Assembly (NCBI RefSeq): GCF_932526225.1
Contig: NC_064047.1
Location: forward strand, 7,561,501 to 7,625,500
Direction: 5' to 3'
DNA length: 64,000 bases
DNA from: Nematostella vectensis
Taxonomy: Eukaryota > Cnidaria > Anthozoa > Actiniaria > Edwardsiidae
Position 1 is the first letter of the stretch. Each line of letters begins with the position of its first letter. The position numbers were made by a program, and so were the translations under genes. This document shows, one piece after another, positions 14,101-29,100 of the stretch. The notes under the pieces were generated by a model. The model searched no databases. It was not told the origin of the DNA and worked only from the letters and a program-made list of their open reading frames with translations.

Positions 14101-17100
14101 CCTCCCCCCCCCCCCCCCCTCATACTCCTCCCCGTCCGCCGCCCCAGCATTGATTTACTTCAAGGTGGCCACGGTAGCGCGCGTCGTATCAGATAGCACG
14201 TTTCTCGCATCTCTATTTGCTTACTTCACAACCTGCCAAGGTGGCCCCGGTAGCGCGCGTCGTATCAGATAGCACGTTTCTCGCATCCCCATTTGCTTAC
14301 TACACAAAACTGTCAAGGTGGCCCCGTTAGCGCGCGTCGTATCAGATAGCACGTTTCTCGCATCCCCATTTGCTTACTACACAAAACTGTCAAGGTGGCC
14401 CCGTTAGCGCGCGTCGTATCAGATAGCACGTTTCTCGCATCCCCATTTGCTTACTACAGAAAACTGTCAAGGTGGCCACGGTAGCGCGCGTCGCACGCAC
14501 TGTAAGGTTGGCCGCTCACCTGAGCTACCATTTCGTATTTCTCCCGCAGGTTGTTGACAAATGTTTTGTGGGAACGGCATCCAGGCTCGGTGGGGTGTCA
14601 TTCGATATACTCGCTCAGGAAGTAAGTATTATTTCAAATCTTAACCTTAGCCTTATTCATTGTCAAATATAAACCGCTGGTCTCTTTGCTTGCAGGCACT
14701 TGATAGACACAGCATCGCATATGCCGACCGAGAGTGCGACAACTGGCTCATTAACAACAAGGTCAGCGGTTACTAAGTTTTGTTTTGTTTTCCTAGCAAA
14801 ATGTGGAGTAGGAAAAAAGCATTCATTATGATCGGCTGTTTTAGAGTAGCTTTTGCGTTACTTTCGATTGAATTTGGTGAATGGAGTATTAACCTTTGTT
14901 TTCAGATGGTTATAATTTTTTTACATAATGTATCCTCAAATATTGAATATTGAATAGATACGATAAGAAAGATGTATATAAAAGGAATCGTGACCTGATT
15001 ACCCTTTGAAATTCAGAAAATTTTAACCTACCGTAAAGTGATATTAACGTGATTGCTGACGCGGTAGCTCTATAATGAGTTCTATCTTGCTTACGTATTG
15101 ATTAATTGCTTGACATTATAGTTGTTAATGCGTATGACTTCTTTCTCTGTCACGTATTTCTGTTGCGTGACATGGTTGCTAATGTGTATGGCTTCTTTCG
15201 CGTGACATGGTTGTCAAAGAACATGTCTTTTTAAGTTTTCATGTGTTGCGTGACAGGGTTTGTACCATTGGCGTGACGGTGGCGAGAAACACGTGAACGA
15301 CCCGAGAAGCATTTCATATCTACAGGTCAGAGGCAATGATATTACTCTTTTACTTTTTGTGTTTTTCCTATTGTTCTTGCTGCTTAATGTTGATATAGTC
15401 GCTGGATTGATTCCTCTACTCTGCTTTTGTTGCTGCCGCTTTTATGGTTCTGCCTCGTTTTTTTTCAGGGCCGTTGGGGTGGGGCACTGAAGCAAAATGT
15501 CGCCCTAATATTTAAAAATATTTAAAAGGAAATGACCAATATGGGCTGCTTTTGTATCGTGCCCCCCCCCCAAAAAAAAATATTTTGAGGCATGCAACAG
15601 TTTTGTCATTGTTCTTTGTATCGTGGCTTTTTTGTTCGCTCTTAACGCTGCTGTTGATCTTTTAAAAGCAACTCGTTATTACTATCGACGCTTTGTTTTC
15701 TTCTGTTATAGGATGCCGTGAAGCAAAACAACAAAACTGCTTACGAAAAATACGTGCATTCCACCGTCGAAATGGTAAGGGTTAATTTGTACTTTCTTTT
15801 AAATACCTGACCCTGTGAAAATTAGCGATGTTATATACCTCTTGTGAGTATTAGACAAGTTTGTGTATTTTTGGTGCTTTCTATATATCTGTTGCATACT
15901 GTACACATTTTTTGTTTTCATGAAAAAAGCTGCCGATGAATTAGAAAAAATAAAATAATAAGTCTGGCTAATGAAGAATAACGGGAAAGTTTGCATTTTG
16001 CTATAGGTAAAGGCCTGCACTCTCCGTGGTCAGCTGGATTTCAAGTTCGCGCATGCGCCATTAGACTTGTCCGAAGTAGAGCCCGCGGCCGAGATTGTCA
16101 AGCGGTTTGTCACAGGTACCTTTCCTACAATACGATAGACTTCTTAGAAATGTCTTATATTTGGCCTTAAATGGCCTTTGGATAACGACTACTGACATTC
16201 AAATGGTGTTTTACCAAGTTTTTTTATTCTTGCTTTTAAGATAAAACATTGCCACAACAAATTATTTTTTTTCAAGCAAATTGTTTGCTGCTTTATTTAT
16301 ATTGCACATATTTTATTTGTGAAAAATACCCTTCACCTCTCTTTCAGGCGCGATGAGTTTTGGCTCCGTCTCCATCGAAACCCACAAGACCCTTGCGAAA
16401 GCAATGAACAAGTATGTTACGTGACCCTTTTTGCCATGCTCAACATTCAACATGTCTTTCAACTTCTCTCCCTCCCCTCCCTTCAATTTCTCTCGCTCCT
16501 TGTTTCGTGATGGTCTAATTCCCACGCACTCTTGATGTTATCCCTTATTTAGACTCGGCGGCAAAAGTAACACAGGGGAGGGGGGTGAGGATGCCAACAG
16601 GGGGATGGGAGATGACAACAGTCGATCAGCCATTCGACAGATTGCATCCGGGAGATTCGGCGTGGACGCCACATACCTTGCGAACGCGGTTGAACTTCAG
16701 ATTAAGATGGCGCAGGTACGAGAGATATTGTTCTTTGGATTCGATTATGAGGGATTGACATGTGGGGAGTAAACTTGACTTCATGATTCAAGTTATCGTT
16801 TTTGTTTTTCAAAGAAAACGAGAAGAATAGAGAAGTGAAAGGCAGAAGGAAATGGATAGATTTCCTTGGATATTTATTGAGGGGGAGCCTGTGTCTTTTC
16901 GTACGCAAGGAGAGGGTCTGGTCTGATCACTTGCGCAGGATTTCACCAGAAAGGCCGTACCGCTTATGTTTTTTTTTTCAGGGAGCAAAACCAGGTGAAG
17001 GTGGGGAACTTCCGGGATTCAAGGTGAGTTAACGAACTGCCAACGAACAAGGAAAAGTATACTGTAGTGAGAACCAAATAACAAAAACGCATAACTTAGC

Positions 17101-20100
17101 GGACGAACTGACATACGCGTAACGACACACTGTAAACATTCAGTGTTGTAGGTCGATCAACCACTCCTATGTTATTGTGTACAATTAAAAAAAACGGTCT
17201 TCTTGCAAGAAGATTCAAAGTAAACAACCCACGAAGCCTTGTATTTACTTAACGATATTTCATTGAAAGTTTCTCAAGTCCTTGCTTGAATATGCCGATG
17301 CAAATTGACGCTTTGTGTGACTCGGTGATGGGTGGAAGCGTAAAATGGTAGCCTGCTTGCAGGCGGTACTCAGTGTTATTATTATCACGGAAAACACGCT
17401 CCGTTCGATGATCGGGCGCCATCTTGTATTTTCAGCCGTGCGGTGCCCTGCGTCCGTTTTTTGCGCTCGCCCCCAGAAACCGCACTGGTCAAAATACCAA
17501 ATGGCGCCCGATCATCGAACGAAGCGAGTTTTCCGTGATAATAACACTGAGTACCTGGCGAATAAAAGGACGACGTGATTGGCGTTATCTTCACTTGCGC
17601 AGGTCACGACTGAGATCGCAAAGACACGGAAGTCTGTCCCGGGAGTTGGTCTGATCAGCCCTCCACCACATCACGATATCTACTCCATCGAGGATCTGGC
17701 GGAGGTGAATATCACTATTATTCATATCATGTGCAAATAACACCACTTTACCAATAACTCCTAAACCTTCCACAGCATCATATATCACTATCATACACGT
17801 ACAAATACCCCTTTTATTAACTCCTCTCCACCACATCACATCACAATATGTACTACATTAAAGTGCCCTTGTCAGCCACACTTTTATTATTGTTTTCATT
17901 TAATATTAGAAAGCACATAATGTGTTAAAATCTCGAAATAACCATCTAAAAATAAAGTTTGATACTTTATTTACCAAATCGAAAATATTGAATTGTCTTC
18001 CCCAAATCCGCCGATGGACATGAATTCTTTTTCGCACTTGGTTCTTCGCTAGGCGAAATGGCGACTGGGAGAGGCTGTCACGAGGTCCCGCTATAAAAGG
18101 GAAAGCTCCTCCCACCCCCGGGCTCAAAAACAATCAGTTATCAATCAGCCGTCAATGAGTCAACATGTCAGGACAATTGCTCTGAGCGCTAAATTCAAAT
18201 TTTATATTCTAAACCTTTGTCCCTTCTAGACTTGTCCACCTAAAATGGTTCTATTTATAGTAAAATAATGCTATACCAAGCTGTGTGCGCTCTAAAATAC
18301 GAGCATTTTCATCACAGCGCGAGAATAATTTATGCAGATGCGTTAGATTATGGATAGCGTAAATATTTAAATTTTGCACCGAAAACGTGAGTGGAGAGCA
18401 AATCACTAATTTATCAATCTCTTAAAACAACTGCCTTGTTACCTGTGAAAAAAAAGTTTTATTCCAACCGACTGAGGCTCAGAGATAAGCAATTTTTAGC
18501 TGCTAGCTTGGTAGTGTTATGATTATAATTGCAAATTCGAGCACGGGGGTGGGAGGAGCTTTCCTTTTTATAGCGGAACCTCGTGTTTAAGGATCTGGCG
18601 GAGTTCAATATAACTATGTTACAGGACCCTAGATCACTGCTTTACGTCAACGCGTTCGATGTCTATGTCATTTTTCTATTTAGCAGTGTATTGCAGTTGG
18701 TCTAAAACCTAAAGTGCTCGAATCCTGAAGCGCGAATCAGCGTCTTGTATACTCACGATATCTACTCCATTTGTTTATTTAGCTGTTTTCTGTATTGCAG
18801 TTGATCTATAACCTGAAGTGCTCAAATCCTGAAGCGCGAATCAGCGTGAAGCTTGTGTCAGAAGTCGGAGTCGGCGTCATCGCCTCAGGCGTCACCAAGG
18901 TGAGTATCACGTGCCATTATATGCCCAATCAGAATCAAGGATGAGTACCATGTGATAGCGTAGGTTCAATGAGTGTCAAGGGTTTGAAATACGTCCAATC
19001 AGACTCAAGGGTGATTACCACGTGGTGGAATACGTCTAATCAGAGTCAAGGTAGAGCGTTTCCAGCTGACAACCACGTGACATTTACTTTGCATAAATTT
19101 TATTTAAATCAGTCTAATGTGTATGTCGTCCCAGGGCCACGCGGAGCACATAGTAATTTCCGGACACGACGGTGGTACTGGAGCGAGCACGTGGTCTGGG
19201 ATCAAGCACGCCGGGTTGCCATGGGAACTGGGACTCTCCGAGACCCACCAGACGCTGGTCTTGAACGATCTCCGCCGGCGAGTCGTGCTACAGGTATAAG
19301 AGCTTTTTTAGCGAAACGCCCAGGAATTTCCAGAGGGGAGGTGGGTAAAATGCCCAGGAATTTCCAGAGGGGAGGTGGGAAAAATGCCCAGGAATTTCCA
19401 GAGGGGAGGTGGGTAAAATGCCCTTTTTCCTAAACAGTTACTGTATTTGTTTTTTTTTCCAGGGGGTTGGAAATTCCAGAGGGGTGGGAGGTCATACCTC
19501 CGACCCCCTCAATAGGGGGGGAAGGGTTTTTTTCTGGAACTACACAATTCGTCATTCACAAGCTTTCCTGAAGTCATAAAAGAAACAAAAAATATGCGTT
19601 TCAAGTTCCCCAAAATTGACTTTAAGTTGATCTCAGCCTTTTCGGGTTATGATATTTCCCATATTTTGTAAAAACGAAGATTTAGCGGAGATTTATTCAA
19701 GCCAAATTTTTTGAAGCCAAAGTTTTCAATTTTCACTACCTGCGCGCGCTGCAAACACCGGTTGCAAACGATTGCGCACGCACTGAAAATCTTATTTCAA
19801 AGTAGCGCGCGCTGTATCAGAATTTAAAAATCCTTTGTTAATTTCCACCATAACATGACGGATATCGTTCTTTTGAAGCGTAAATACCACGAAACACTAT
19901 TGGAATTTGTTTTTAATCTTCATTTTAATTTTATCATGTGAGATATTAGTGTGTCTGAACAGGCCTAGTGTGTACGCGCTGGCTTTATCTCATTTCCGGT
20001 TCTGCGTTTTCTAAAAATAGATTTTTTTCTCATTTCAAAACGCAATATTTTTTCTGTATTCCTTTTCATTAAAATCTCCTTCATATAGCCAAGCATAGAT

Positions 20101-23100
20101 TTAACGTAAATCTAACAGAAACCAAAATTATATCAAATAATCTGGATTTCAGGAACTTTGAAAAATTATAAAAAAAAAAACAATTACTCTATCATTTCTA
20201 AAACGCATAGTTGGCTTCATGCATCCATCCCTCAAGATTCATAAAACGTATTCAATATTTGTTTTCGAGCAACTTTACTTGACATTTTTGCTTTTATCTG
20301 TATCTATGACGTCACGGGGTAACGTCATCATAATAGTCAGCACACTTGTGGTGGTCAACTTGGCGAATATCAGAGCCTTATGACTTTCTACAAGGCTTTT
20401 ATGCTTTTATGTTTCTGCCATTGCAGACAGAAGTGGCATAAGGGTCGGGCTGACACCGAAATAAAGCTAATACCGTTGCTTTTACGTAACAAAGATAGTC
20501 CAGTTCACAAAAGAAAACGTTCCTGTTTTCACGTCGTGTTTTTTCTACTATGGAATTTTAAGCAACGACGACGGCGACGCCAATTTTAAACTAGTTTTGA
20601 TAAAATCTACTTGCTTTTGCTGCCCAAAAAATATAGACAACCATAGAATCGTATTTCTAACATAGCGAACAAGGATATTCTGGTTTTCAGCGCACACGTT
20701 CCCTTCCTCGCTAGACCGTGAAACTTGGATTTTTCAAGTTGTAGTTTGAAGGACAACGGCTGTAATGTATCAGACAGAATCCATTTCAAAGTGCATTCCA
20801 CGTCTGGTTCTTTGAATTGTTGAGCCGTCGCCGTTCGCGTCGTCGTTGCTTAAAGCGACATTGTCACCAGTTTACTTCCGGTCGATTATGTAACAATCTC
20901 CGATGTTTTTTAACGGAAAACGCGAAAAGTATTTCAAAATATTGAAGGCAGTGTATTTATTGGAAGTTTCTTTGAGGATGTGATTGATAATTTAGAGCGG
21001 ATGGCCTGTTTAATATCTCGGATTTTAATAGATTCTTTTGTCTTTTAACGGTTGAGGTTTTCGTCGTAAGTAAACTGGTAACAATGCGGCTTTAAATTAG
21101 AACGCACATTTGCTGCTTTTGGACTCTTGATTCAAACTTATTGCTTTTTGCCATGTTCTCGCTCGTTGTTGCGTAAAAAGATGTTATCAGCCACATCTTT
21201 GTTATTGTTTCCAAAACATATTGAATGAAAAATTGTGTGAACAAATTACATCTAAAAAGCAAGTTTTAATACTTTATTCACCAAATTATTTATCGGTAAT
21301 GAAATGACGGAAAGATATTGCATGACGCTTCAAATAAGCTCATTTCACATCTAATAAGGAGGAAAATTTCTCTAAGAACTTAGTGAGAAATAGCAATCAA
21401 AATATCAAATGCGACTTTTTTTAATTGATGCGACTTTTTGTAAAGTGTCATTGAAATTTGAGCTTTTCGTCCCTGAGCCCATACATAGCGTAAAAATCTG
21501 GCTATGTGCACTTCGGCCTCACGTTATTTGTGTTTTGAAAATCATTCCGGAATACAAGGAACCGATGGCCATTGTAAGAAATGGTATCTTCTTTCTCTAT
21601 CTTAAATTGCGCATTTTCCAGGTTTTTCCGTCATGTCATCGATAATGTTATAATAGCTTTTCCAGAACAGCTGATGGAATTAGATGCTTTGTGTGACTTA
21701 TTCAGGAGCCTAACCGGGTATTGTTCAGGAGCCTAAACCGATGACGTGACAGCTTTCTTTAACAGAAAGTTCATTGTAATTATGTCGTCGTTTCCGATAG
21801 GTTGACGGCCAGATGCGCACCGGACGTGACGTCATGGTGGCGGCGTTGCTAGGTGCCGACGAGTTCGGGTTCTCCACCGCTCCACTAATCGCCATGGGAT
21901 GTACCATGATGCGCAAGTGCCACCTTAACACGTGTCCGGTTGGCATAGCAACGCAGGTCTGTAGACTGACAGGGAGGGTGGAGCTGATTTTAAAAATTTA
22001 TTTCAAAGAAAAGAACAGTAAATATATCAGGGGGAGGAGGGGGTAAAGAGTGAAATGATAAACAATTTTAACCAGCTTCTTAAGTCCTACTGCGATAAGA
22101 TGTATGTAACCCTAAATCTTGTTTTTTTATTGTACATGTTACAGGATCCAGTCCTACGCAAGAAATTCGAAGGCAAGCCAGAACACGTGATCAACTTCTT
22201 TTTCATGCTCGCTGAAGAGGTAACTGCTTGTCTAACTTCCTAAGAGGTAGCCATACTCTCAACTATTAGCAACCACTTTCCCTCCCTATCAAAGATCACC
22301 ACTCCATTCTCCCCCAAAGATAACGACACCCCTCTTGTTTTGTGAGGATTGCCTGTCGTGCGATTTTTTTCTAAGCTTGGTTTCAACTTCCGTCACACGA
22401 TCATTTTCTAAGCTTGATTTTGACTTCCTGTCACGCGATCATTTTCTTAGCTTGATTTTGACTTCCTGTCACGCGATCATTTTCTAAGCTTTGTTTTGAC
22501 TGCCTGTCACGCGATCATTGTCTAAGCTTGATTTTGATTTCCTGTCATGTGATCACTTGCTAAACATCGTGTCGAATTTCTTGTCACAGGTGCGATCGCT
22601 GCTTGCAAAGCTCGGTTGTCGTCGCATGAGTGACGTCATCGGACGTTGTGACTTGCTTGGCCCGAGTCAAGCGCAGAACCGAAAGACACAGGTATTCCAA
22701 CGCATAAAGACTGCAATTCCTAGGAACAGCTTACTTATACTCTAATGCTTTTGACACATAGGATTCTCAAGTGTTTTTGATTCAGTGGCTGAGCGGCAAT
22801 GGATTTAGAATGTGTACAAATGGTTTTGCATTGTTTTTTCGTTCCCAGCTTCTTGACTTCAGCGGCCTTTTGACGACGAGTAATGAGTTAAGGCCTGGTG
22901 ACCACTCTGCCGGTACAGAAGCTCAAGATCACAAACTGGAAGAAAGAAAGGTGCGGCCTCTGTTCTGGGTTACCTATGGTTATTATTGTACTCTTTCGGA
23001 ATCCCTGTGGTACTCTAGCTAGTGGCCTCAATAAAACCGTTAAGAAAGTGCATTTTAGTTAAAAAAAAAACATATCAGTAAAAACATTTTTTAAAGCTAA

Positions 23101-26100
23101 AACGTTTTTACTTAGCTCATTTTTTGGGCTTATTTTCTTGTTATACCTCCTTCCATTACCCAGAACTACTAACCTGGACCTCTTGGCGTCGTTTTTAAAA
23201 TACTTAGTATACCAAAATAATCTCTTGCTATTGTTCGATCTTCCTCCCTATAATTTAGCAAACCACCCAGACTAGTTGCAGGGGTAAATAGGCATTGAAA
23301 CAGGCGCGCACAGTGGCACACCCCTTGTGTGGTCGGGGCGGGGGGGGGGGGGGGGGGATTGTGTGTGTGATGGGCGGGGAGAGAGGCTGTGTGTTTGGCC
23401 GGGAGGGGGGAGATGCGTGAGTGATGTGGGGGGGAGAGGCGGATGAATTGATGGATTTCAGGGATCAGACCATGTATATATGATTTTTCTATCATGTTTA
23501 TTTTTTTCTTTGTTGTCATAACATACAAGACACGCCAGTGTTTGTTTCACTTGTTGGAGAACTGGAGTTATTGCTTGTTTAGTAATTGTTCAGTTCATCT
23601 TTTCTTTGTGGTAAGGGCTCCCTTCGTGTGTAATGAGTCTTGGGAGAGGGAATGTCTATCATTTCCTTCTGCTTCTTGTGGTATTCTTGTCTTCTTATCA
23701 TAAATCGGGGCATCTGTGAATAAAACGCGTCATAAGCACCATCATGTTCAACGTCACTCGAGCGTAATGTAATCAGTCTTTTGCTCTTATTTGGGCCCTT
23801 TTTACATGGTGCCGGTTAAATTTTCGTCCGTGAAAAAAAAGGCATTTAGCTAAATACGACTGTTTGAGCGGTCGAAAATTCCGTTGGCATCGTGTAAATG
23901 GGGCTTTAGTAAACGTGCATTTCCGTATTAGTTGGGTTGTCTTTTGCAGGCCCGTAACCAGAAAAAATCCGATACTGAAGCAGAGCATAACAATAACCGT
24001 TAATATTCAAAATTGTTGATGGAAATGAGAAGCGGTTTTAATCATTTAGGAAATCGTTGGCCAAGAGCTCACAGAACACTCAAAATTACTTATGAAATCC
24101 GTCAAAGTATTCAGAAAACAGCCTGTATTTGTTCTGGTACATAAGAAGATCCGCATCGGCTCGATGTTCAACTCATTTTTTACAAGGTGTAAAAAAAAGG
24201 TTCTCTAGATTGAGGACTGTGAATCCCTCGTCTTTTCGGATAAGGGCGTTAAGCCGGAGGTCCCGTCTCTCACCGCACATCATTAACCCTGTATTGGGGG
24301 ACGTGAAAGAACCGCTAGGAACGCTAGCCCGTGGTACCATCTCATGTGAAAATGCTTACATATTAACCGACATTTATGGCTGTTAACTGCGTGGTGCAGT
24401 CCGTATCCGCCCGAATATAGTCAATCACATGGGAGCCCCTCAGAAACCATGTACAAGCGGTGCACAAAAGCATTGACCCTTACCTTTTATTCTAACACCT
24501 CGCTTGTCACTATTAAGGTATACTTACCTTCGCTTGAGACCTGGACTATCTCACTCTAACGCCTCGCTCGTGGCCACTAAGGCATACTTACCTTCGCTTG
24601 AGACCTGGACTATCTCACTCTAACGCATCGCTCGTGGCCACTAAGGTATACTTACCTTCGCTTGAGACCTGGACTCTCACTCTAACGCATCGCTCGTGGC
24701 CACTAAGGTATACTTACCTTCGCTTGAGACCTGGACTCTCACTCTAACGCCTCGCTTTTGATCACTAAAGTATGCTTACCTGCGCTTGAGTCCTGGACTC
24801 TCTGATTATAACTCTTCGCTTGTAATTACAAGGTACCGGCACATAATTGCCATTTTTATCCTTTTTTATACAAGAATTCCCTGCCCCCACTGAAGAACCA
24901 TGTACTACAACAGCGCAAAAGACCACCATCAAGACCATCACTAGAACCACTCGCGACATCTTTGTTTAACGTGCTTGTAAGGTTCTGTGGCTTTCATAAA
25001 TGAGCTGCTTTATAAACCATAGCTCAACATAATTGCCTGGTAATTTTGCAAGCGATTGGTAAAACGTTGTTACTAGAAAAATATAATAAAGCCTGAGAAA
25101 ACATTGTGAGTTATTTGCACCATATGGAAGCATCGTTAGCCGTTTACTGTTGGTAAATTTTTGCTTCCACGCTTAATACTCGATTAAGTAGCAGTATTAG
25201 TTGTTAGTTTTTTTTTCTTTTTTGTAATAATGCGGAATTAATATTACTTTTTTAATTGCCGATACTGCGAGACACCGCATTTATTATTTTCTGTCTCGTA
25301 AAATACTCCGATCATCGATAGCTTGCCTTTCACTTTCCATTCCATTTTTACAACTCGATTGTGAACGTATAAAATACTTATTAATCCTAGCGTTCACAAT
25401 AATCTGATTAATCTAGTAAAGGTTTATATCAGTATCTGTAATAGATGGGTACCCGTTTAAACGACCCGTCAATAGTTTTTGGCATGTTTATCAGAGTCTT
25501 CTTTATTTCTTTTTCACTTCGCTTTCTTGCTTATTTCTAAATCCTGTCTAAAAAAATGAACATTTTTAATTAAAATGAGAAATTATTTTTTGGGCTCTAC
25601 AAAGCAAAGCACAGACTTCGTTTAAAAATTGCTTTAATTATTTGCTTGCTTACAATTGTACAAGGGAAAACAGTAGCTTGATTTGGCCATATGTGACCTC
25701 CGTATAATGCGTTGGTTTCGCTTTGTTGATAACTGTTTTGAAATATGAAAAAAATATATATTTCCATTCTCCTCTAAACTGCCAATCACGTATCGCGTAA
25801 AAAAGAAAAGTTTGGATAAGGTAAGGGTTTAACTAGTAAAAGATAGACTAAGGCAAGCTAGCCCATAGGGTATGTAAATACACACACCCAAAATTCTAAA
25901 TAGAGTATAAAACTATTTCAATAAACGTTGTCAGTGCAAATGGCGAATGGTAGTTGGCAGTTCTAAGACCAATCACTGCTTATGGGTATAATTATTTGTA
26001 AGAATAAAGATGTAATAGAACACATAAATTTTCCACATATCCCTTCATATTTAGTAGAAATTTGACAAGTATTGTATTTTTTGATAACAGAACTGCCATT

Positions 26101-29100
26101 TGACAATTGTCATTTACCATTTACACTGACAACATATTTTGAAATAGGTGTATATTGTCTTAAAATCAACATAGGAGGGATGAATTAATTTAAGACCAGC
26201 TCATTATTTCAGTCTTATTTATTCAACACTGTGTTGTCTCCAATTCAATCTCGAGATTTTTTTCAAACTACTACTAATTTAAAGTTCCAATCTCTGTTCT
26301 GATTCCGTCAATTTGCCTGTATTGTCCAATAGATTTCCTTACTGCAGCTATAGCTACATCGGCTCGATGTTAAACTCATTTTTTAAAAAGGTGTTAAAAT
26401 CTGGTTCTCTAGATTAAGGACTATGAATACCTCGTCTTCTCAGAGAAGGACGTTAAGCGGATAAGCGGGAGGTTCCTTCTCTCACCGCAAATCATCAACC
26501 TGTAATTGGGGACGTAAAAGAACCGCTTGGGACGCTGGCCCGTGGGACCATCTTCAGTTACAATGCTTACATACTAGTCGACACTTATGATTGTTAATAC
26601 ATTGACCCCTCAACTGGCCTGTACCGGCTTTGGGAAGTACCCACAACCCAAAAAATTCATAAATGCAAACTAAACACAACAAGGTGAAGATACTCAGGCA
26701 TCAGTCTAAAGGATAAATGGTCTTGAAGATATGTATCCAACCAAGGTGATAGCAACTACTCTTTAGCCAAATAATAGCACAGGTTCTTTGACAAATTTCA
26801 AATCGAAAAAAGGAAAGAAAAGCAGAATCGCCCCTCTTAACAGAACGCTCAAAATACCACACAAGGGAGAGAGATCAGCAAACACAGCTCAAGACATAAA
26901 TAGATACCTTTATTCTGGCCCTCCAGGTTTATTTCCATGGCCTCAAAACATAATGTCCACTCCTTGAGGCCTTTTAAAACCACTTGGATGCCATTACGGA
27001 TTGCAAAGCATTTTGGGAGAAACAGGAAAAAATTCACGAGGGGAGGGCCAGTTAACACTCCTCTCCCCAAAGTCAGATGGTTTTTCACCCTGAAGCCAAA
27101 CAAGTCAATTCCAGGTCATACAGCTACAGAATAGCAGTGTAAACAATCAATTTGGAATCAATTTAGTTTCAGAAAAGACAACATTAAGGAGAGCCCATCC
27201 AGGCAAAGCCAAACAAGACAAAATCACCATGAATCCACCTTTGCTTGCAAATATCCATAAGCACAGCACTCAATTATGCGCCAATAGACTTCATGATGTT
27301 CTAGGACACTCTCCCAATATGCTCATAGCTGTATTTTTGATGAAAAATACAATCAACCATCAACTTGTGCTCTCATCAACTCAATGACGAGGGATTAAAA
27401 GTGGGGGCCGCAAAGCACTGTTGGAAAGCTAGCATACCGCTGACTAGGTGCAGCCGTGTTTGACTTTGACGGGCTGTATAAAACTCAGAATGATGGGGGG
27501 GAGGTTTCTGTTTTCAGTCTGTTTTTTTTTTGTAAATTCAGCTCAAAAATAGCAAGAGTCAATGGGTTAACTGCGTGGTTCAGTCCGTATCCGCCGAATA
27601 TAGTCAATCACATGGGAGCCACTCAGAAACCATGTCTAAGTGGTACACAAAAGTATTCACATTTTACCTTGATCTGAGTTTTGAATTCTCTTATCCTAAC
27701 ACCTCGCTTCACTAAGGTATACTTATCTTCGCTTAAGTCCTGGACTTTCTGATGCTTACACCTCGCTTGTGACCACTAAGGTATACTTACCCTCGCTTGA
27801 CTCCTGGACTCTCTGATGCTTACACCTCGCTTGTGACCACTAAGGTATACTTACCCTCGCTTGACTCCTGGACTCTATAATTCTAATGCCTCGCTTCTGA
27901 CTACAAGGTATCGGCACATACTTCCCGTCTATTATTTTGAAACAAGAGTTCATTGCCCCGTAGCCATGTACTACAACGGCGCAACATACTACCATCAAGA
28001 CCATCACTAGAGCGACTCGCGACATCTTTGTTTGACGTGCTTGTAAGGTTGTGTGGCTCTAAAAAATGAGCTGCTTTTTATAATCCGTAGCCCGAACATA
28101 ATAGCCTGGTAATTTTGCAAGGAATTAGTAAAACTTGGTAAATAAAAAAATGTAATAAAGTTTGAGAAAACATTGTGAGTTATTTGCACCATATGAAAGC
28201 ATCATTATCTGTTTAAAGAAGGCGCATCACGACGCCATTTTAAGCTCCCGCTCAATTCGGAGCCACACAAAGCATCCATTCAAATCAGGCTAATTCAAGC
28301 GAGTAACAGAGATATTGTCATTGGAATATCGTCTATAACTTATCAGACTTCATTCGTAGATTGTTATTTTTTAAGTTCCCTTGCGATAACCGCTGTATTT
28401 TCAATGATAAACATTAACAAAGGATTGGGAGATGGTCATTCTTTAATGTTGGTACATTTTTGCGTAGGGAGTTAATACCCCATTAAGTAGCAGTATTAGC
28501 CTTTAGTTTTTTTTCTTTTTTTTTGTAATAATGCGGAATTTATATTACTTTTGGAATTGCCAATATGGCATGGCATTTATTATTTTCTGTATCATGATAT
28601 ACTTCGAACATTGATAGCGAAGGATGTAAAAAAGCATATGCAAACTTTCCTTTCATTTTTACAATTCGATTGTAAACGTATAAGATACTTATTTACCCTA
28701 GCGTTCACATTTATCTGATTTATCCAATTTCCGTATAAAGCAATTTTTTTTGTAAAGGTTTGTATTAATTTGACTCGGGAATATTTAAAGTATCTGAAAT
28801 AGATGGGTACCGGTTATAACGACCCGTCAATAGTTTTTGGCAAGTTTATCATAGACTTTTCTTTACTTCTTTTTCACTTCACTTTATTTCTTATTTTCAA
28901 ATTCCGTCTGAAAAAATAGACATGTTTTTGTTTGATTTGACTTTTAATTTGTGCCATATGTGACCGCCTTATAATGCGTTGGTTTCGTTTTGTGGATAAC
29001 TGTTTTGAAATATGAAAAGAAAAATATGATTTTCCATCCTCCTTTAAACTCCCAATGGTTGTATCACGTAAAAAAGGAAAGTTTGGATAAGGTAAGGGTT

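Noticed and set aside
24129-24386. 85-codon plus-strand frame
   Set aside because: Overlaps the antisense peptide gene's 3' part; the duplicated segment near 26350-26590 does not preserve the frame.
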